33,568 nucleotides of DNA, from contig CAYYEZ010000052.1 of the NCBI GenBank assembly GCA_964471225.1, forward strand, positions 1 to 33,568. Direction: 5' to 3'. Position 1 is the first letter of the stretch. Each line of letters begins with the position of its first letter. Positions 23,660 to 33,063 of the stretch are shown here, piece by piece. Source of the stretch: JAGVJT01 sp964471225 (GTDB lineage: Bacteria; Pseudomonadota; Gammaproteobacteria; Legionellales; Legionellaceae). The notes beneath the pieces were generated by a model. That model was not told where the DNA came from. It did not search any database and worked only from the letters and a program-made list of their open reading frames with translations. A program made the translations under genes and the position numbers.

Positions 23660-26473
23660 ATGCCCAAGAGAAATAATTACGAAACAGTAGATGAATTGCT
23701 TGCTGAAGCTGTGCATACCTTGCGCGATGATTCTGCGTCATTAAATAGCCGAGAGGCTGATAGAAATCGTTTTTTTTATGGAATATTTCAAGAGGGCACT
23801 AAGCCACGCGTAATTGTAAAAGGATTTGACGAAAATTCGTATAATGGTCCATCGCTTCGTGACTTTATCGACCGTTTAAGTATTCTTCACCTTGTTGCAG
23901 TCGAGCGGCTAAAGGCTAAGCGTCTTGCTGGTAATATAACACAAGTGGATTATGATAAAAAAATTGCTACTTTAGAGCAGAAAAGAGAGGAGTGCATTGC
24001 CTCGTTAGAGCGTGACTGTCAGATTCAACCGATACCTTTAGATGGGCTAAAAAAAAGACAAAAAGAAATTGAGCTTGCCATACGCCAAGCAACACTTTAC
24101 ATTCAACAATATACATTCGATGCTTTGGTTTTAACCGATCCTAACGCTTTTCAAAGCCAGCATGCTTTGGATGAGTCGTTGCGTGCATATATGAGCGATG
24201 AGTCTAGACTCACAGCAAAAATGGGACGTCCTGATTTTATTAATGTTTATGCTAATCCAGAGGAAGGTAAAACAGGGGAGTTTATCAGTATTCAGCGCAC
24301 GGTGGATCATACGATTCCAAGTACAGAGCGTGATGACACAGGGCCATTCGAAGGGAAGATTCCTAACTTTGTAGAATGTGGTGTGTATTATCGAGATGCG
24401 GATGGGAATCAAAGGTCAGAATTTACCGGATATCGACATAGCTCTTACCCGCCTATTCGAGAGAAGGATGATTTTACACGTCAGAAAAAAGCAGCGAAAA
24501 TTGTTCAATCCATGTTGACTGAATTAGCAAGACAAGAGATGAAAAAAGGTCACTATGGTACGATTGAATTAAATCTATCTTCGTTAACGCTTTTAACGCC
24601 CTATCATAGGACAGATGCTATTGTGCCCTCCGGAGAACAGGAGTATCGCCAGCTCGCCGAGAGTTATGATGCCGTGATGCTCTATAAAGATAGACCTATT
24701 AAATTAAATATTGATGGTCGAGAAGTGACTGTAAAGTTGAATGTATCGATGCTGAATGCTCCAGGAAACCCTGCGGGTGTGAGTATCTCAGAGAGGGGTA
24801 CTTTTACAAGATGGTCCATGCATTCTCGGCTTGAAAAAGATATTAATGCTCAAGGTATGAGTGAGTTTATTCAAAAAACATGTGGATATCTTACCGATTA
24901 TTCAGGGATTCAGGTTGTTCAGGATATTAAAGATATTTTTAAAAAAGGTGGTGAAGAGTTTGGGCTGAAACACTTGTTAGCTAAGGCAAATGAAAGGCTC
25001 GCAGAAGCTATAAAAACAGGATCAGGCAAGTCGCGTTATTATAAGGAATGTAAATTAGAAGTAGACAAACTGAATAAACAAATTTTTAAAATTGAACGCG
25101 AGCGCATGAGAGCCTGCCGTAAATTCATGACGAATCCTAACAATCGACGTGATGTTGATATGTTCTTAGCTTCTTTACAAAATCCGCCAAGGACGACTCA
25201 ATCTGAAGTGGCTGAACTATTTTTTCAAACCCTGTTGATTTACAGCGATGGTAAAGTAGATCCCATTCACTATGGTTCAAGATTTTTATTGGCTAACCAA
25301 AAAATGGGCAACCATGTCGACTTTTACTGTAAGAGTGGTGAGGATAGGACAGGTCGCATGCAAAATATGGTCGAAGAGTTGTGTATTTTTTATCGTAATC
25401 ATGGATGCTATCCCAAATACGACTCTTTTAAAAAACGCATGGATCCAGTTGATAAAATTCAACAAGATCAAATTGCTCTTGCTGTAAATGAGTTTTCGGT
25501 CTCGAGGGATATTACTGGGGCGAACAGTATTGGTGCGCGCGGATTGCAAATTGCAGATCAATTAGGTCCATTTAAAGCGCGAGCTAACGCAATGCTTCCG
25601 ACAGTGATGGGAGATAGGATTGGTAAAACAGCTAAGGGTGTTTATTCGCTGACCGATAGTTTAATTGGTAAAAGCCCAGTCAGAAAAATCGCTCCTTCTC
25701 TTGCTATTGATAAGACCAGAAAAAAACTATTAGAAAAAACGCTGGGGAATGCAAGTCGAGGTAATATTTTATTTGAAGAGGGTACGAGTCGTCTTGGATT
25801 TTCTAGTCGGATTGTGCATAGTACGGAAAGAGAGAACTATGAAAGAAGTAAAAGCACGCCAGGGACTCCTACACCTCCTCCTCGTACTACAGTTTCATCG
25901 CCCACTTATACCGCTCATCGTTTATCAAAAGATGATTTGATTGTGAGTGAAAAAGAATATTCAGTTGGCGTTTTAGGAAGAATTGAAAAAAGCACTCATT
26001 CCGTGAGTGATATGACTCAAGTGCCTGAGGGTGGGCTGCCGCCTGATGTGAATGAAGATCTTGCTATTGAGCAGGCCTTTGCTATGGTGAATCCGCCGTT
26101 TAATCCTGAAGCTAGCATATTAGTTTTAAGTGGTGCTGACGATGAGCAAGTTGCGCGCATTCACGCTGTGTTACTTTTTTTGAAAAATAACATCACTTTT
26201 TTAAAAACATTGGAAATAGAAGTGGAAGGCGCGAGTGCACAACCTGAGGTCGCGACTAAACCTTCCTTACAAAAAAAATACGATCAAGCTTTTGTAAAAG
26301 CGCATTTGAGTGATTCTGCACTTCATAAAATCAAATCTCATAAGACTGATTTTATTCTATTAGTTGAAAAGCAAAAGCATATGAAGTCAGTCATCAAAGC
26401 GGGTCGTCCTGAAGCAGAAAGTGAGCTGACTTTGATTGAGGGCGCAAGTATTATATTGCCGAAAAAACCTTGA
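23660..26473 (+). CDS. CX5R phosphoinositide-phosphatase-like protein, candidate effector
   Basis: The 937-residue soluble protein has no signal peptide. Around residue 557 it carries FYCKSGEDRTGR, a CX5R phosphatase loop (C557, R563) very close to the CKSGKDRTG loop of SopB/IpgD and of Legionella SidF and SidP, and human INPP4-like lipid phosphatases. Downstream SVSRDITGAN resembles the SRxNTGxPG element that follows the loop in those proteins. The loop residue that is usually Lys is Glu561 here. Other features are charged helical or coiled-coil stretches (about 70-160 and 440-490), a proline-rich linker (about 730-745) and a helical C-terminal part. Its most likely role is removing phosphates from host phosphoinositides after type IV secretion, by analogy only. 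It starts 45 bp after ccmI; the ATG has a weak purine-rich ribosome site. Confidence 0.65.
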   Translation: MPKRNNYETVDELLAEAVHTLRDDSASLNSREADRNRFFYGIFQEGTKPRVIVKGFDENSYNGPSLRDFIDRLSILHLVAVERLKAKRLAGNITQVDYDKKIATLEQKREECIASLERDCQIQPIPLDGLKKRQKEIELAIRQATLYIQQYTFDALVLTDPNAFQSQHALDESLRAYMSDESRLTAKMGRPDFINVYANPEEGKTGEFISIQRTVDHTIPSTERDDTGPFEGKIPNFVECGVYYRDADGNQRSEFTGYRHSSYPPIREKDDFTRQKKAAKIVQSMLTELARQEMKKGHYGTIELNLSSLTLLTPYHRTDAIVPSGEQEYRQLAESYDAVMLYKDRPIKLNIDGREVTVKLNVSMLNAPGNPAGVSISERGTFTRWSMHSRLEKDINAQGMSEFIQKTCGYLTDYSGIQVVQDIKDIFKKGGEEFGLKHLLAKANERLAEAIKTGSGKSRYYKECKLEVDKLNKQIFKIERERMRACRKFMTNPNNRRDVDMFLASLQNPPRTTQSEVAELFFQTLLIYSDGKVDPIHYGSRFLLANQKMGNHVDFYCKSGEDRTGRMQNMVEELCIFYRNHGCYPKYDSFKKRMDPVDKIQQDQIALAVNEFSVSRDITGANSIGARGLQIADQLGPFKARANAMLPTVMGDRIGKTAKGVYSLTDSLIGKSPVRKIAPSLAIDKTRKKLLEKTLGNASRGNILFEEGTSRLGFSSRIVHSTERENYERSKSTPGTPTPPPRTTVSSPTYTAHRLSKDDLIVSEKEYSVGVLGRIEKSTHSVSDMTQVPEGGLPPDVNEDLAIEQAFAMVNPPFNPEASILVLSGADDEQVARIHAVLLFLKNNITFLKTLEIEVEGASAQPEVATKPSLQKKYDQAFVKAHLSDSALHKIKSHKTDFILLVEKQKHMKSVIKAGRPEAESELTLIEGASIILPKKP

Positions 26474-26541
26474 ACTTGTTAATAACCTAACAAAGAATCA
26501 GTCGTCTATAATAAGCGTATAGGCATATTTAAGGCTAAGTC

Positions 26542-27936
26542 ATGAAACCTTACGATCGTCCTTTAGCTGCACAAGACTCTTTGACTGTAACTCGAACGTT
26601 ACTGCATGAGCAAGGGGTGATGTCTTCGCTCACTCGATCTCAAATTAAGAACGTACAAACTTTAAAGTTGCGTGCAATGTTAGCTTATGCAAAGAAAAAT
26701 TCACCTTGGTACGCTCGCACATTGAGTGATATCGAGCCCCGTACATTTACGCTTGAGCAACTCAAGATGCTTCCGATTTTAACCAAACGTGACATGATGG
26801 ATAACTGGAATGATATTGTCACAGACAGGCGTTTGACGATAGATGATGCAAGTCAATTTTTAATGAAGGAGCAAGGGTACGATCTCTTGCACGGGCATCA
26901 TATCTTTGCGTCAGGGGGATCCTCTGGTCGACGAGGAATGTTTGTTTGGGATAGTAACGAGCTGGCTGCCACATTAGCGGCTTTGTATCGCTATCAATAT
27001 CGTGATGAATTTGACTATGGTGCAGCAATTCCAAGCGAGCCACTGATGGTGGTCTCGATTGGTGCTTTAAGACCCGTGCATTTGAGTGAAACGGTTCTTT
27101 CTTTCCCCTTAGTCCCACAAATGAATGCGCGTGCATTTTCGGCTCTTGCACCGATTGATGAGTTGGTGTCTTCTCTTAATGATTGTCAGCCGACTCATTT
27201 GAATGGTTATCCTTCTGTTGTCGCAAGGCTTGCAGCCAAAGCTATCAAAGGCGTGTTAAAGATTTATCCCAAAAGAATTTTAGTCGGGGCTGAGCCGCTT
27301 TTAGAGAGTATGGCCGATTGCATTCATCAAGCTTGGCCTGGTGCTTTGTTAATTAATAATTGGGGCTCAACTGATGCCGGGATACATGCGGTTGGATGCG
27401 ATTATTCTGGAAAAAATCTTCATGTGTTAGAAGATATGAATATTTTTGAGTTTGTCGATGAGCATAATAATCCTGTTCCTCTGGGTGTTTGCTCTGAAAA
27501 AGTGCTTGTTACGAATTTATTTCGTAAGTCGATGCCCATTTTTAGATATGAAATGGATGATCGCGTGTTGGCGTTAAAGGAGCGTTGCATTTGTGGCTCA
27601 GAGTTTGGCTTGATTAGCTCGATTGACGGGCGTCATGAAGATGATTTTCTATATGGAGAGGTCATCGTGATTGCGGAGGTTTTCGAAAACTCTATTATGG
27701 TTGAGTCTGGCGTGGATGAGTATCAAGTTTTTCAAACGAAACAGGGCGCGGATGTACTTATTGTTCCGGACAAAGGCGCTACAATTGATACTGTGCGCAT
27801 GAAAACAGATTTGATGACCCAATTTAAAGCGCTAGGAATACGTGAGCCAGAAATCAATATTTATCTTGTTGATGAGTTAAAGCGTCATGCAGAGACTGGA
27901 AAATTAAAGCGATTTAAGTGTTTGCCCGGACTTTAA
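26542..27936 (+). CDS. PaaK-like adenylate-forming enzyme (phenylacetate-CoA ligase family)
   Basis: The 464-residue protein has the features of the PaaK/F390-synthetase branch of ANL enzymes: a phosphate-binding loop ASGGSSGRRG (about 122-131), the NNWGSTDAG motif that contacts AMP, IFRYEMDDRV in place of RYxxGD, and a CICGS cysteine pair. It would activate a carboxylic acid as an acyl-adenylate, perhaps with transfer to CoA; the substrate is unknown. The C-terminal subdomain is present but divergent, ending TGKLKRFKCLPGL, with a Lys that could be the mobile catalytic lysine. A TATAAT-like box lies at 26507-26512. Its 3' end overlaps the DUF4442 pseudogene on the other strand by 23 bp. Confidence 0.8.
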   Translation: MKPYDRPLAAQDSLTVTRTLLHEQGVMSSLTRSQIKNVQTLKLRAMLAYAKKNSPWYARTLSDIEPRTFTLEQLKMLPILTKRDMMDNWNDIVTDRRLTIDDASQFLMKEQGYDLLHGHHIFASGGSSGRRGMFVWDSNELAATLAALYRYQYRDEFDYGAAIPSEPLMVVSIGALRPVHLSETVLSFPLVPQMNARAFSALAPIDELVSSLNDCQPTHLNGYPSVVARLAAKAIKGVLKIYPKRILVGAEPLLESMADCIHQAWPGALLINNWGSTDAGIHAVGCDYSGKNLHVLEDMNIFEFVDEHNNPVPLGVCSEKVLVTNLFRKSMPIFRYEMDDRVLALKERCICGSEFGLISSIDGRHEDDFLYGEVIVIAEVFENSIMVESGVDEYQVFQTKQGADVLIVPDKGATIDTVRMKTDLMTQFKALGIREPEINIYLVDELKRHAETGKLKRFKCLPGL

Positions 27937-28393
27937 TAGAGAGTTCAATGGTGAATTCTGCGACTATTTCTGCCTGCTCAGTATAATTTGTAAAAGCCGA
28001 GACCCGGATGCGTTGGTTTACTCTTTGATGACTTTCTTTTGAGGCATGAATCATTGCTTCGACTGTTTTGCCCATCGTAGATTCAAAATAAACATCGGAT
28101 TGTGGTCGTTTTAATAATTGCGCGTCAAATGATTTACACGCAAAAGCTTTCGGGATTGTTAATCGCTTAGCCTAATAAAGGTCATGCAATCCACCAGCTA
28201 GGTCTGCACCGACAGCAAGTGCACCAAAGTACATGGAGTTTAGATGATTTTTACTTCTTCTTGATAAGGGAAGCTTTACGATAACCTCTTCATCTGTTAC
28301 ACGGATGAGCTTAGGCTTTAGATGCCCGATTAAGGGTACCTTGAAATGTCCGAAGTACCATAAATAATATTTAAAGTAACTGAGAAGTTGCAT
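27914..28393 (-). pseudogene. DUF4442 hotdog thioesterase-like gene with one internal stop
   Basis: From the ATG at 28393 the frame reads RSKNHLNSMYFGALAVGADL, a DUF4442/YiiD-type hotdog signature, up to GGLHDLY, then hits TAG at 28172-28174. Past that codon the same frame continues for 85 more codons to TAA at 27914-27916 with clear family sequence: KAFACKSFDAQLLKRP, SHQRVNQRIRV and EIVAEFTIELSIKV. The whole frame of 159 codons before the final stop fits the family length of about 150-160. TAG sits where Leu (TTG) is expected, a single base change. The intact product would be a cytoplasmic acyl-CoA thioesterase-like protein. Either the gene is freshly inactivated or the base is an error. It diverges from the acetyltransferase gene. 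Confidence 0.8.
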
Positions 28394-28425
28394 TAGAAGT
28401 AGTTTCTTGCAATGAGGACTTAAAT

Positions 28426-28431
28426 TATAAT
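28426..28431 (+). promoter_or_regulatory. TATAAT -10 candidate of the acetyltransferase gene
   Basis: A perfect TATAAT lies 56 bases before the start codon. The best -35 at 17 bases is a weak TTTCTT (28403-28408). The inverted repeat at 28434-28459 follows at once, covering the predicted start of transcription. Confidence 0.35.
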
Positions 28432-28433
28432 TT

Positions 28434-28459
28434 GATATCGTTGCGAGTACAACGATATC
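28434..28459. promoter_or_regulatory. perfect inverted repeat, likely operator
   Basis: GATATCGTTG (28434-28443) and CAACGATATC (28450-28459) are exact inverted copies with a 6-base spacer CGAGTA. The spacing suits a dimeric repressor, and the position, just downstream of a TATAAT and 28 bases before the ATG, suits an operator. A 5'-leader hairpin is the alternative. Confidence 0.6.
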
Positions 28460-28487
28460 TTATTTCAGGCGTTTTTGAGAGGACTGT

Positions 28488-29141
28488 ATGATGACCGTAA
28501 AAAATATCTCTGACATGATACGCCACCCCGATCCCAATAGTATTTTCCCGATTGAAGGCGTGAAACGTACATGTTTTCTAAAAAATATTATTACCAAACC
28601 GCAAATTATTGTAGGTGATTATACTTACTATGATGATCCGGTTGATGTGTATAATTTTGAGAAAAATGTTTTATATTTGTTTGATTTTTCAATAGATAAG
28701 TTGATTATTGGAAAATTTTGTCAGATTGCAACAGGTGTGAGATTTATCACAAATGGTGCTAATCACCCTATGAATGGGGTATCAACCTATCCCTTCAAAG
28801 CGTTTCGTCAATCTTGGTCGAATGTGCCCATGGATGTGCCCAATAAAGGTGATATTGTGATTGGCAATGATGTGTGGATAGGTAATGCTGTAACGATTAT
28901 GCAGGGCGTAAAAATTGGGGATGGTGCAATTATTGGGACAAATGCTTTGGTAAGTAGAGATGTTGAACCTTATACGATTGTCGGCGGAAATCCTGCGAGA
29001 GTGATTCGAAAACGCTTTGATGATGAAACAATTGATTTTTTATTAAAATTAGCTTGGTGGAATTGGCCTATTGATAAAATTACTCGATATGCTGATAGTA
29101 TTGCCACAGGAGATATCGATGTGTTGAAAGCTGCTCTATAA
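28488..29141 (+). CDS. Vat/CatB-type hexapeptide acetyltransferase
   Basis: The 217-residue protein has the left-handed beta-helix of the xenobiotic acetyltransferase family (streptogramin VatD, type B chloramphenicol acetyltransferase). The hexapeptide turns run through IIGKFCQIATGVRFITNGANH and IVIGNDVWIGNAVTIMQGVKIGDGAIIGTNALV. The catalytic-type His is in NGANHPMNGVSTYPF, and the C-terminal helix contains WWNWP. It would move an acetyl group from acetyl-CoA to a hydroxyl of an antibiotic or sugar-like substrate; resistance is not proved by homology. It has a GAGAGGA ribosome site before ATGATG and a conspicuous palindrome in its promoter. Confidence 0.9.
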   Translation: MMTVKNISDMIRHPDPNSIFPIEGVKRTCFLKNIITKPQIIVGDYTYYDDPVDVYNFEKNVLYLFDFSIDKLIIGKFCQIATGVRFITNGANHPMNGVSTYPFKAFRQSWSNVPMDVPNKGDIVIGNDVWIGNAVTIMQGVKIGDGAIIGTNALVSRDVEPYTIVGGNPARVIRKRFDDETIDFLLKLAWWNWPIDKITRYADSIATGDIDVLKAAL

Positions 29142-29166
29142 AAAGGGGCATGAATTCTCTCACCCC

Positions 29167-32100
29167 TTATGTGGTTAAACTATTAGGAGACAGCATCGCT
29201 TCACTGACTGATACAGCTGGTTCTCGTTCTCTTTTTTGAAAAAATGCATCTCTGCTGGAGCTAATTACGACTCTTTGTTGGGATGCATCGGTTGTTCCCT
29301 CGTTTAAAATATCTGCACGTAACCCTTGTCTATCTTCTTTTTCACTTTCAATCAAGGGCAGTAAAAAAGTCTCGAGATTTTGATGAAGGAGGTAGCGTCC
29401 TAATTGAATTTTTGTTGACCTTTCGAGAGTGGAGTAATCAAAGTCTTTTGAAAGTAAATATTCGAGCGCCTCTTTGGCCTCGTGTCGAATACTCGTTTTG
29501 ATGAGTGTTTTGTTATTTCTTTGCATCCCGTTGAATAAGTAAATATCTAATAGGTATCGTACTTCTTGAAAAGGAAATTGATTGCAGAGTGAATAATACA
29601 ATAGCTCAAAACAAAACTCGGGATCGCGTTTGATTGTTTGTTGATAATCTTGCTCAATCAGCCAGTGTAAAATCGAAAATTGATGCGTAGCCAGCGCAAG
29701 TTTTGACATTTTTTTAGGAGCGTCGGGGCTTAATGCGCCATATCGCTGAATACTCTCTGATAGCATGCCTAGGTTCCCATTCACAATTGCAAACATAATA
29801 TCTTTTTCAAGCGCTTCGATACTAAAAATTTGCACAGGATAAGGAATGAATTGGACCAATGTCACTGGATACATTGGGGCCGCAATATGAGGCTTAGGAT
29901 CAAGAAAATACATGATTTCTGGAATTTGGTGTAATAAGTTAACTAAAAAATGCTCGTTTTCGTTGTCAAGACGTCTTACAAAAGCATACCCATCTTTTCG
30001 AATTGCATTCGTAACAGAAGGTAATGCTAAGAGAAAGCGACACGCCTCTTCATCTTCGAGCAAAGCGGCTTGTCTTAATGCGGCATTATCTTGACAATTT
30101 GCCTGCGCTTGTACAGATTCAAATTGAGCGAGAGAAACAAGCAAGTCTAAATAAGCATAAGACGCGGCCTTTCTAAATAAATAATTATCTTGAAGTGCTA
30201 CAATTTCTGGCAAAATTGCTTGAAATGCTTGATGTGACAGTAAGAGATATGCGATGGATTGTTTTTTTTCATCCACTGCTATGCATATTAGTCTATAAAG
30301 GATATTGGGATCACTTTTGAGTCCTTCAAGGACGCTTTCATATTTTAAGAAAATGCATAATGCTTTGTAATTGGCTCGCTTAATAATATAACTCATCAGC
30401 GTTTCAATATAATTCGACTCAGTATCGATTTCGGTAATAAATTCCTCAAAAGCTTGAGTTCGAAGCATCTGATTGAGTATTCTGTAAGAGCCGACATCTA
30501 ATACTGTCGCAAAAAGCTCAAACTTATAAGAGCGCGGAATCTGTTTGAGTTGCTCGTGAACATCTGGATTTTTCTTAGAAAGACGCTTTATTGTTTTGAA
30601 TTGGAACAGGTTATCTGTTCTAATGATATTTAAAAGCTGAGAGTAGTCTATACAGATTGGAGGGGTAGGTGTTATTTCCTCTGCGTCTTGTTTAGCGAGC
30701 TTTTTTTCAATGATCTGATGCACTGACGTGTTATCAGCAACTGCTGTTTCTGTGGGTTGTACAGGCAATACTTCTGCAGATGACGGCTTATCAAAAAGCC
30801 ACTCTATCATTCTTGCTGGCATTTTAGCTTTAACTTTTTCTGAAGGCACCCACCCAAAACAATCATTTTTTTTGAGAACTTCGAGCACATGGTCTTGCTT
30901 TTGTTTTAACTTGAAATCTAAGTACTCTTTTTTAGTACCCTCAGTCATTTTTTCCCATAAAATCTCAGCAATTGTGTCATGTTCATGAATTAAAGCGAGA
31001 TCAAGGGCAGTATATTTTTCGGGCGTATTTTGATGTGTTTGAAGATTAAATCTTCCTGCTTGTAGAAGTGATTGTTGCGTTTTAGGGATTGTATAACTGA
31101 AAACCCATCGAACAATTTCGACTGAGCCTGTTTGGGCTGCAAGATGAAGTAATGTTGAACCGTGTTGATCAAGATTTTTTAAGTCAATATCTGTATTTTC
31201 AACAAGCCATTGGATACGTGGCAGTGCTGCTGCACCATATTGAATCAAACGACAAAGAATGTTTTGTTGATTTTTGTCACGCTGATTGACGTCTGGGGAA
31301 TAAGATTCAAAGAAATGAGCCATTTTTTTAGAGTATGGATCTGCAAGATACGCTTTTTGCTCTTCGGTGTAACGAGCGTTAATAATCATTCCTCTGTCAA
31401 AAGAGGCATTAAATTCTTTTTCTCTCATTGCCGCAAAGTAAAGATAATTTTCATAAGTCATCCATGCAGGCGTGCCGTCGACGATACCATCGTTGATGAA
31501 GTCTTTTATATTAACAGCGCCTATATCTAAGAATATTTTCAATAAAATCTGAGATTTTCCAGAAAATCCATAAACTGGATACTGTGATGCATAATGCTTT
31601 TTTAATCTATCTTCTAGATAAGTGATAAAATTATAGAAATCAGAGACTGTTTCTGGAAATTCTCCTCGAACCGGGGTTGCATGCATCTCGAGATCTTCCA
31701 TAAATGAATGGTCGCAAAAAAATAAGGATTTATCCTTTAGAAGATCATATTTTGTAATTAAATCGAAGCGTCTGTAAGCCATAAGATAAGTGATAATGGA
31801 GTAACTGCGGTGCTCGTCTCCATAATAAGTTTTGAAATCCCACGCATAGTTTTTAAGATACCATTCTGTCATCGCGCGATTTTGTTGGCTGATACTCACC
31901 ATGATATTAGGGTATTGGATGCATTGAGTACCTTCTTGTACTGTCTCAAAAAAATCGGCTCCTCTTTGGTTTAGCCAGTCAGCGATTTCTATAGACGAGC
32001 AATGCATTAATAAATCTCGGACAGGATACCCATATCTCTCGTGTAAAAGGCTTAGCATATCCAGCCGATTTGAGCGTACGGCTACTTTAGCCAAATTGCC

Positions 32101-32928
32101 TGGTCTCTCTGGGTTTTTATCGAGCCACAAAGCTAGCCATGAAACTTCACCATATTCGATGAGCATATTGATTGGAGGATTAAATGAAGAGGATGTCACC
32201 GTTAATTTATCTTGTATCTGATAGATATTGTTTTCAAAAACCTCTCTCACAAAGGCATGATTTTTCGATCTAAATAAAAGATGAGCGAAACTTTCTCCTT
32301 TGTTGTTATGGACATTTTGAGATACACCTTGAGCTTCTAAGAAAGAGATGATATCACGATGGCCTTCTAATATTGCATGAAGCCAGGGAGTCATCCCGTC
32401 ATCATCAGGAACTTCAAGTGCAGATGGGTTTGGGCACTCGGCATACGTGCGCTGCATGAGTTCGAGATCATTGACTCTTGCAGCATAAGTATAGACTGTG
32501 TCTTTCTGGCCTGAGTATTCTGCTATTCGCTCGATAAATGCTCGGTAAGTTTCAGGGTTTTTCTTTTGATTACATAATGAAAGTGGATGGTCATGATATT
32601 CATGAGCTCGAATATGCATCGTTTTTGTTACAAAATCAAACAATTTTGGATGCGGAAAGGTAAGAAGTAAGAGCAACCCTTTGTGCCGATGAACTTTAAA
32701 TCCACGACTCCAAAAATACTGAAAAAGCCCGAAGATTTTTTCTTCATCCATGATTTCATTTAATTTATTTGCCATGAGGAACTCAAAGATAGAGGGTATA
32801 ATTTTTCCATCGATGTGTTGCTGATTCAGATTATGTATAAATTCTGCTAAATGAGGAGATTGGGGAAATTTTTGGTTATATTCTATGAGCTCAATATAAC
32901 TCTTGGGTTGCTCAATTTTTTTTTTCAT
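29167..32928 (-). CDS. giant ankyrin-repeat protein, candidate effector
   Basis: The 1253-residue soluble protein lacks a signal peptide or clear membrane segment. Recognisable ankyrin units include DDDGMTPWLHAILEGHRDI (177-192) with a neighbour around 208-235, and DQHGSTLLHLAAQTGSVEIV near residue 590, followed by a TALDLALIHEHDT unit. The rest consists of degenerate helix pairs with similar spacing, so most of the protein may be one divergent solenoid. The C-terminal 40 residues are charged and Ser-rich. Ankyrin proteins of this size with no export signal are typical Dot/Icm effector candidates in Legionellales, but this is inference. No good ribosome site precedes the ATG at 32928; the promoter-like pair at 32962-32990 gives a short leader. 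Confidence 0.75.
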   Translation of the reverse strand: MKKKIEQPKSYIELIEYNQKFPQSPHLAEFIHNLNQQHIDGKIIPSIFEFLMANKLNEIMDEEKIFGLFQYFWSRGFKVHRHKGLLLLLTFPHPKLFDFVTKTMHIRAHEYHDHPLSLCNQKKNPETYRAFIERIAEYSGQKDTVYTYAARVNDLELMQRTYAECPNPSALEVPDDDGMTPWLHAILEGHRDIISFLEAQGVSQNVHNNKGESFAHLLFRSKNHAFVREVFENNIYQIQDKLTVTSSSFNPPINMLIEYGEVSWLALWLDKNPERPGNLAKVAVRSNRLDMLSLLHERYGYPVRDLLMHCSSIEIADWLNQRGADFFETVQEGTQCIQYPNIMVSISQQNRAMTEWYLKNYAWDFKTYYGDEHRSYSIITYLMAYRRFDLITKYDLLKDKSLFFCDHSFMEDLEMHATPVRGEFPETVSDFYNFITYLEDRLKKHYASQYPVYGFSGKSQILLKIFLDIGAVNIKDFINDGIVDGTPAWMTYENYLYFAAMREKEFNASFDRGMIINARYTEEQKAYLADPYSKKMAHFFESYSPDVNQRDKNQQNILCRLIQYGAAALPRIQWLVENTDIDLKNLDQHGSTLLHLAAQTGSVEIVRWVFSYTIPKTQQSLLQAGRFNLQTHQNTPEKYTALDLALIHEHDTIAEILWEKMTEGTKKEYLDFKLKQKQDHVLEVLKKNDCFGWVPSEKVKAKMPARMIEWLFDKPSSAEVLPVQPTETAVADNTSVHQIIEKKLAKQDAEEITPTPPICIDYSQLLNIIRTDNLFQFKTIKRLSKKNPDVHEQLKQIPRSYKFELFATVLDVGSYRILNQMLRTQAFEEFITEIDTESNYIETLMSYIIKRANYKALCIFLKYESVLEGLKSDPNILYRLICIAVDEKKQSIAYLLLSHQAFQAILPEIVALQDNYLFRKAASYAYLDLLVSLAQFESVQAQANCQDNAALRQAALLEDEEACRFLLALPSVTNAIRKDGYAFVRRLDNENEHFLVNLLHQIPEIMYFLDPKPHIAAPMYPVTLVQFIPYPVQIFSIEALEKDIMFAIVNGNLGMLSESIQRYGALSPDAPKKMSKLALATHQFSILHWLIEQDYQQTIKRDPEFCFELLYYSLCNQFPFQEVRYLLDIYLFNGMQRNNKTLIKTSIRHEAKEALEYLLSKDFDYSTLERSTKIQLGRYLLHQNLETFLLPLIESEKEDRQGLRADILNEGTTDASQQRVVISSSRDAFFQKREREPAVSVSEAMLSPNSLTT

Positions 32929-32961
32929 ATTAAAACGATTGGATGTCTTGCAATTTGAACA

Positions 32962-32990
32962 ATCTTATCAAATTTAACCCTTTTTATCAA
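32962..32990 (-). promoter_or_regulatory. predicted promoter of the ankyrin gene
   Basis: On the minus strand TTGATA (32985-32990) and TAAGAT (32962-32967) are exactly 17 bases apart. A start near 32955 would leave a leader of about 27 bases with no clear ribosome site. Confidence 0.45.
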
Positions 32991-33063
32991 TTTGTACGCT
33001 AAGATCGGATTCTTATGCTTTATTTGATTCATCTCTGTAGGGGTAGAGACGTGTTAGGCCTTA

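Noticed and set aside
26476..26493. TTGTTA/TAACAA hairpin after the CX5R gene, as a terminator
   Set aside because: Only six mostly A-T pairs and no T-run afterwards.
28172..28174. TAG in the DUF4442 frame read as an amino acid by suppression or recoding
   Set aside because: Several other genes in the window use TAG as a normal stop (cytochrome b561 and the beta-barrel gene), so recoding is unlikely.
29143..29168. AAGGGG/CCCCTT hairpin between the acetyltransferase and ankyrin genes, as a bidirectional terminator
   Set aside because: The 6-bp stem has a 14-base loop and no flanking T-run; possible but too weak to list.
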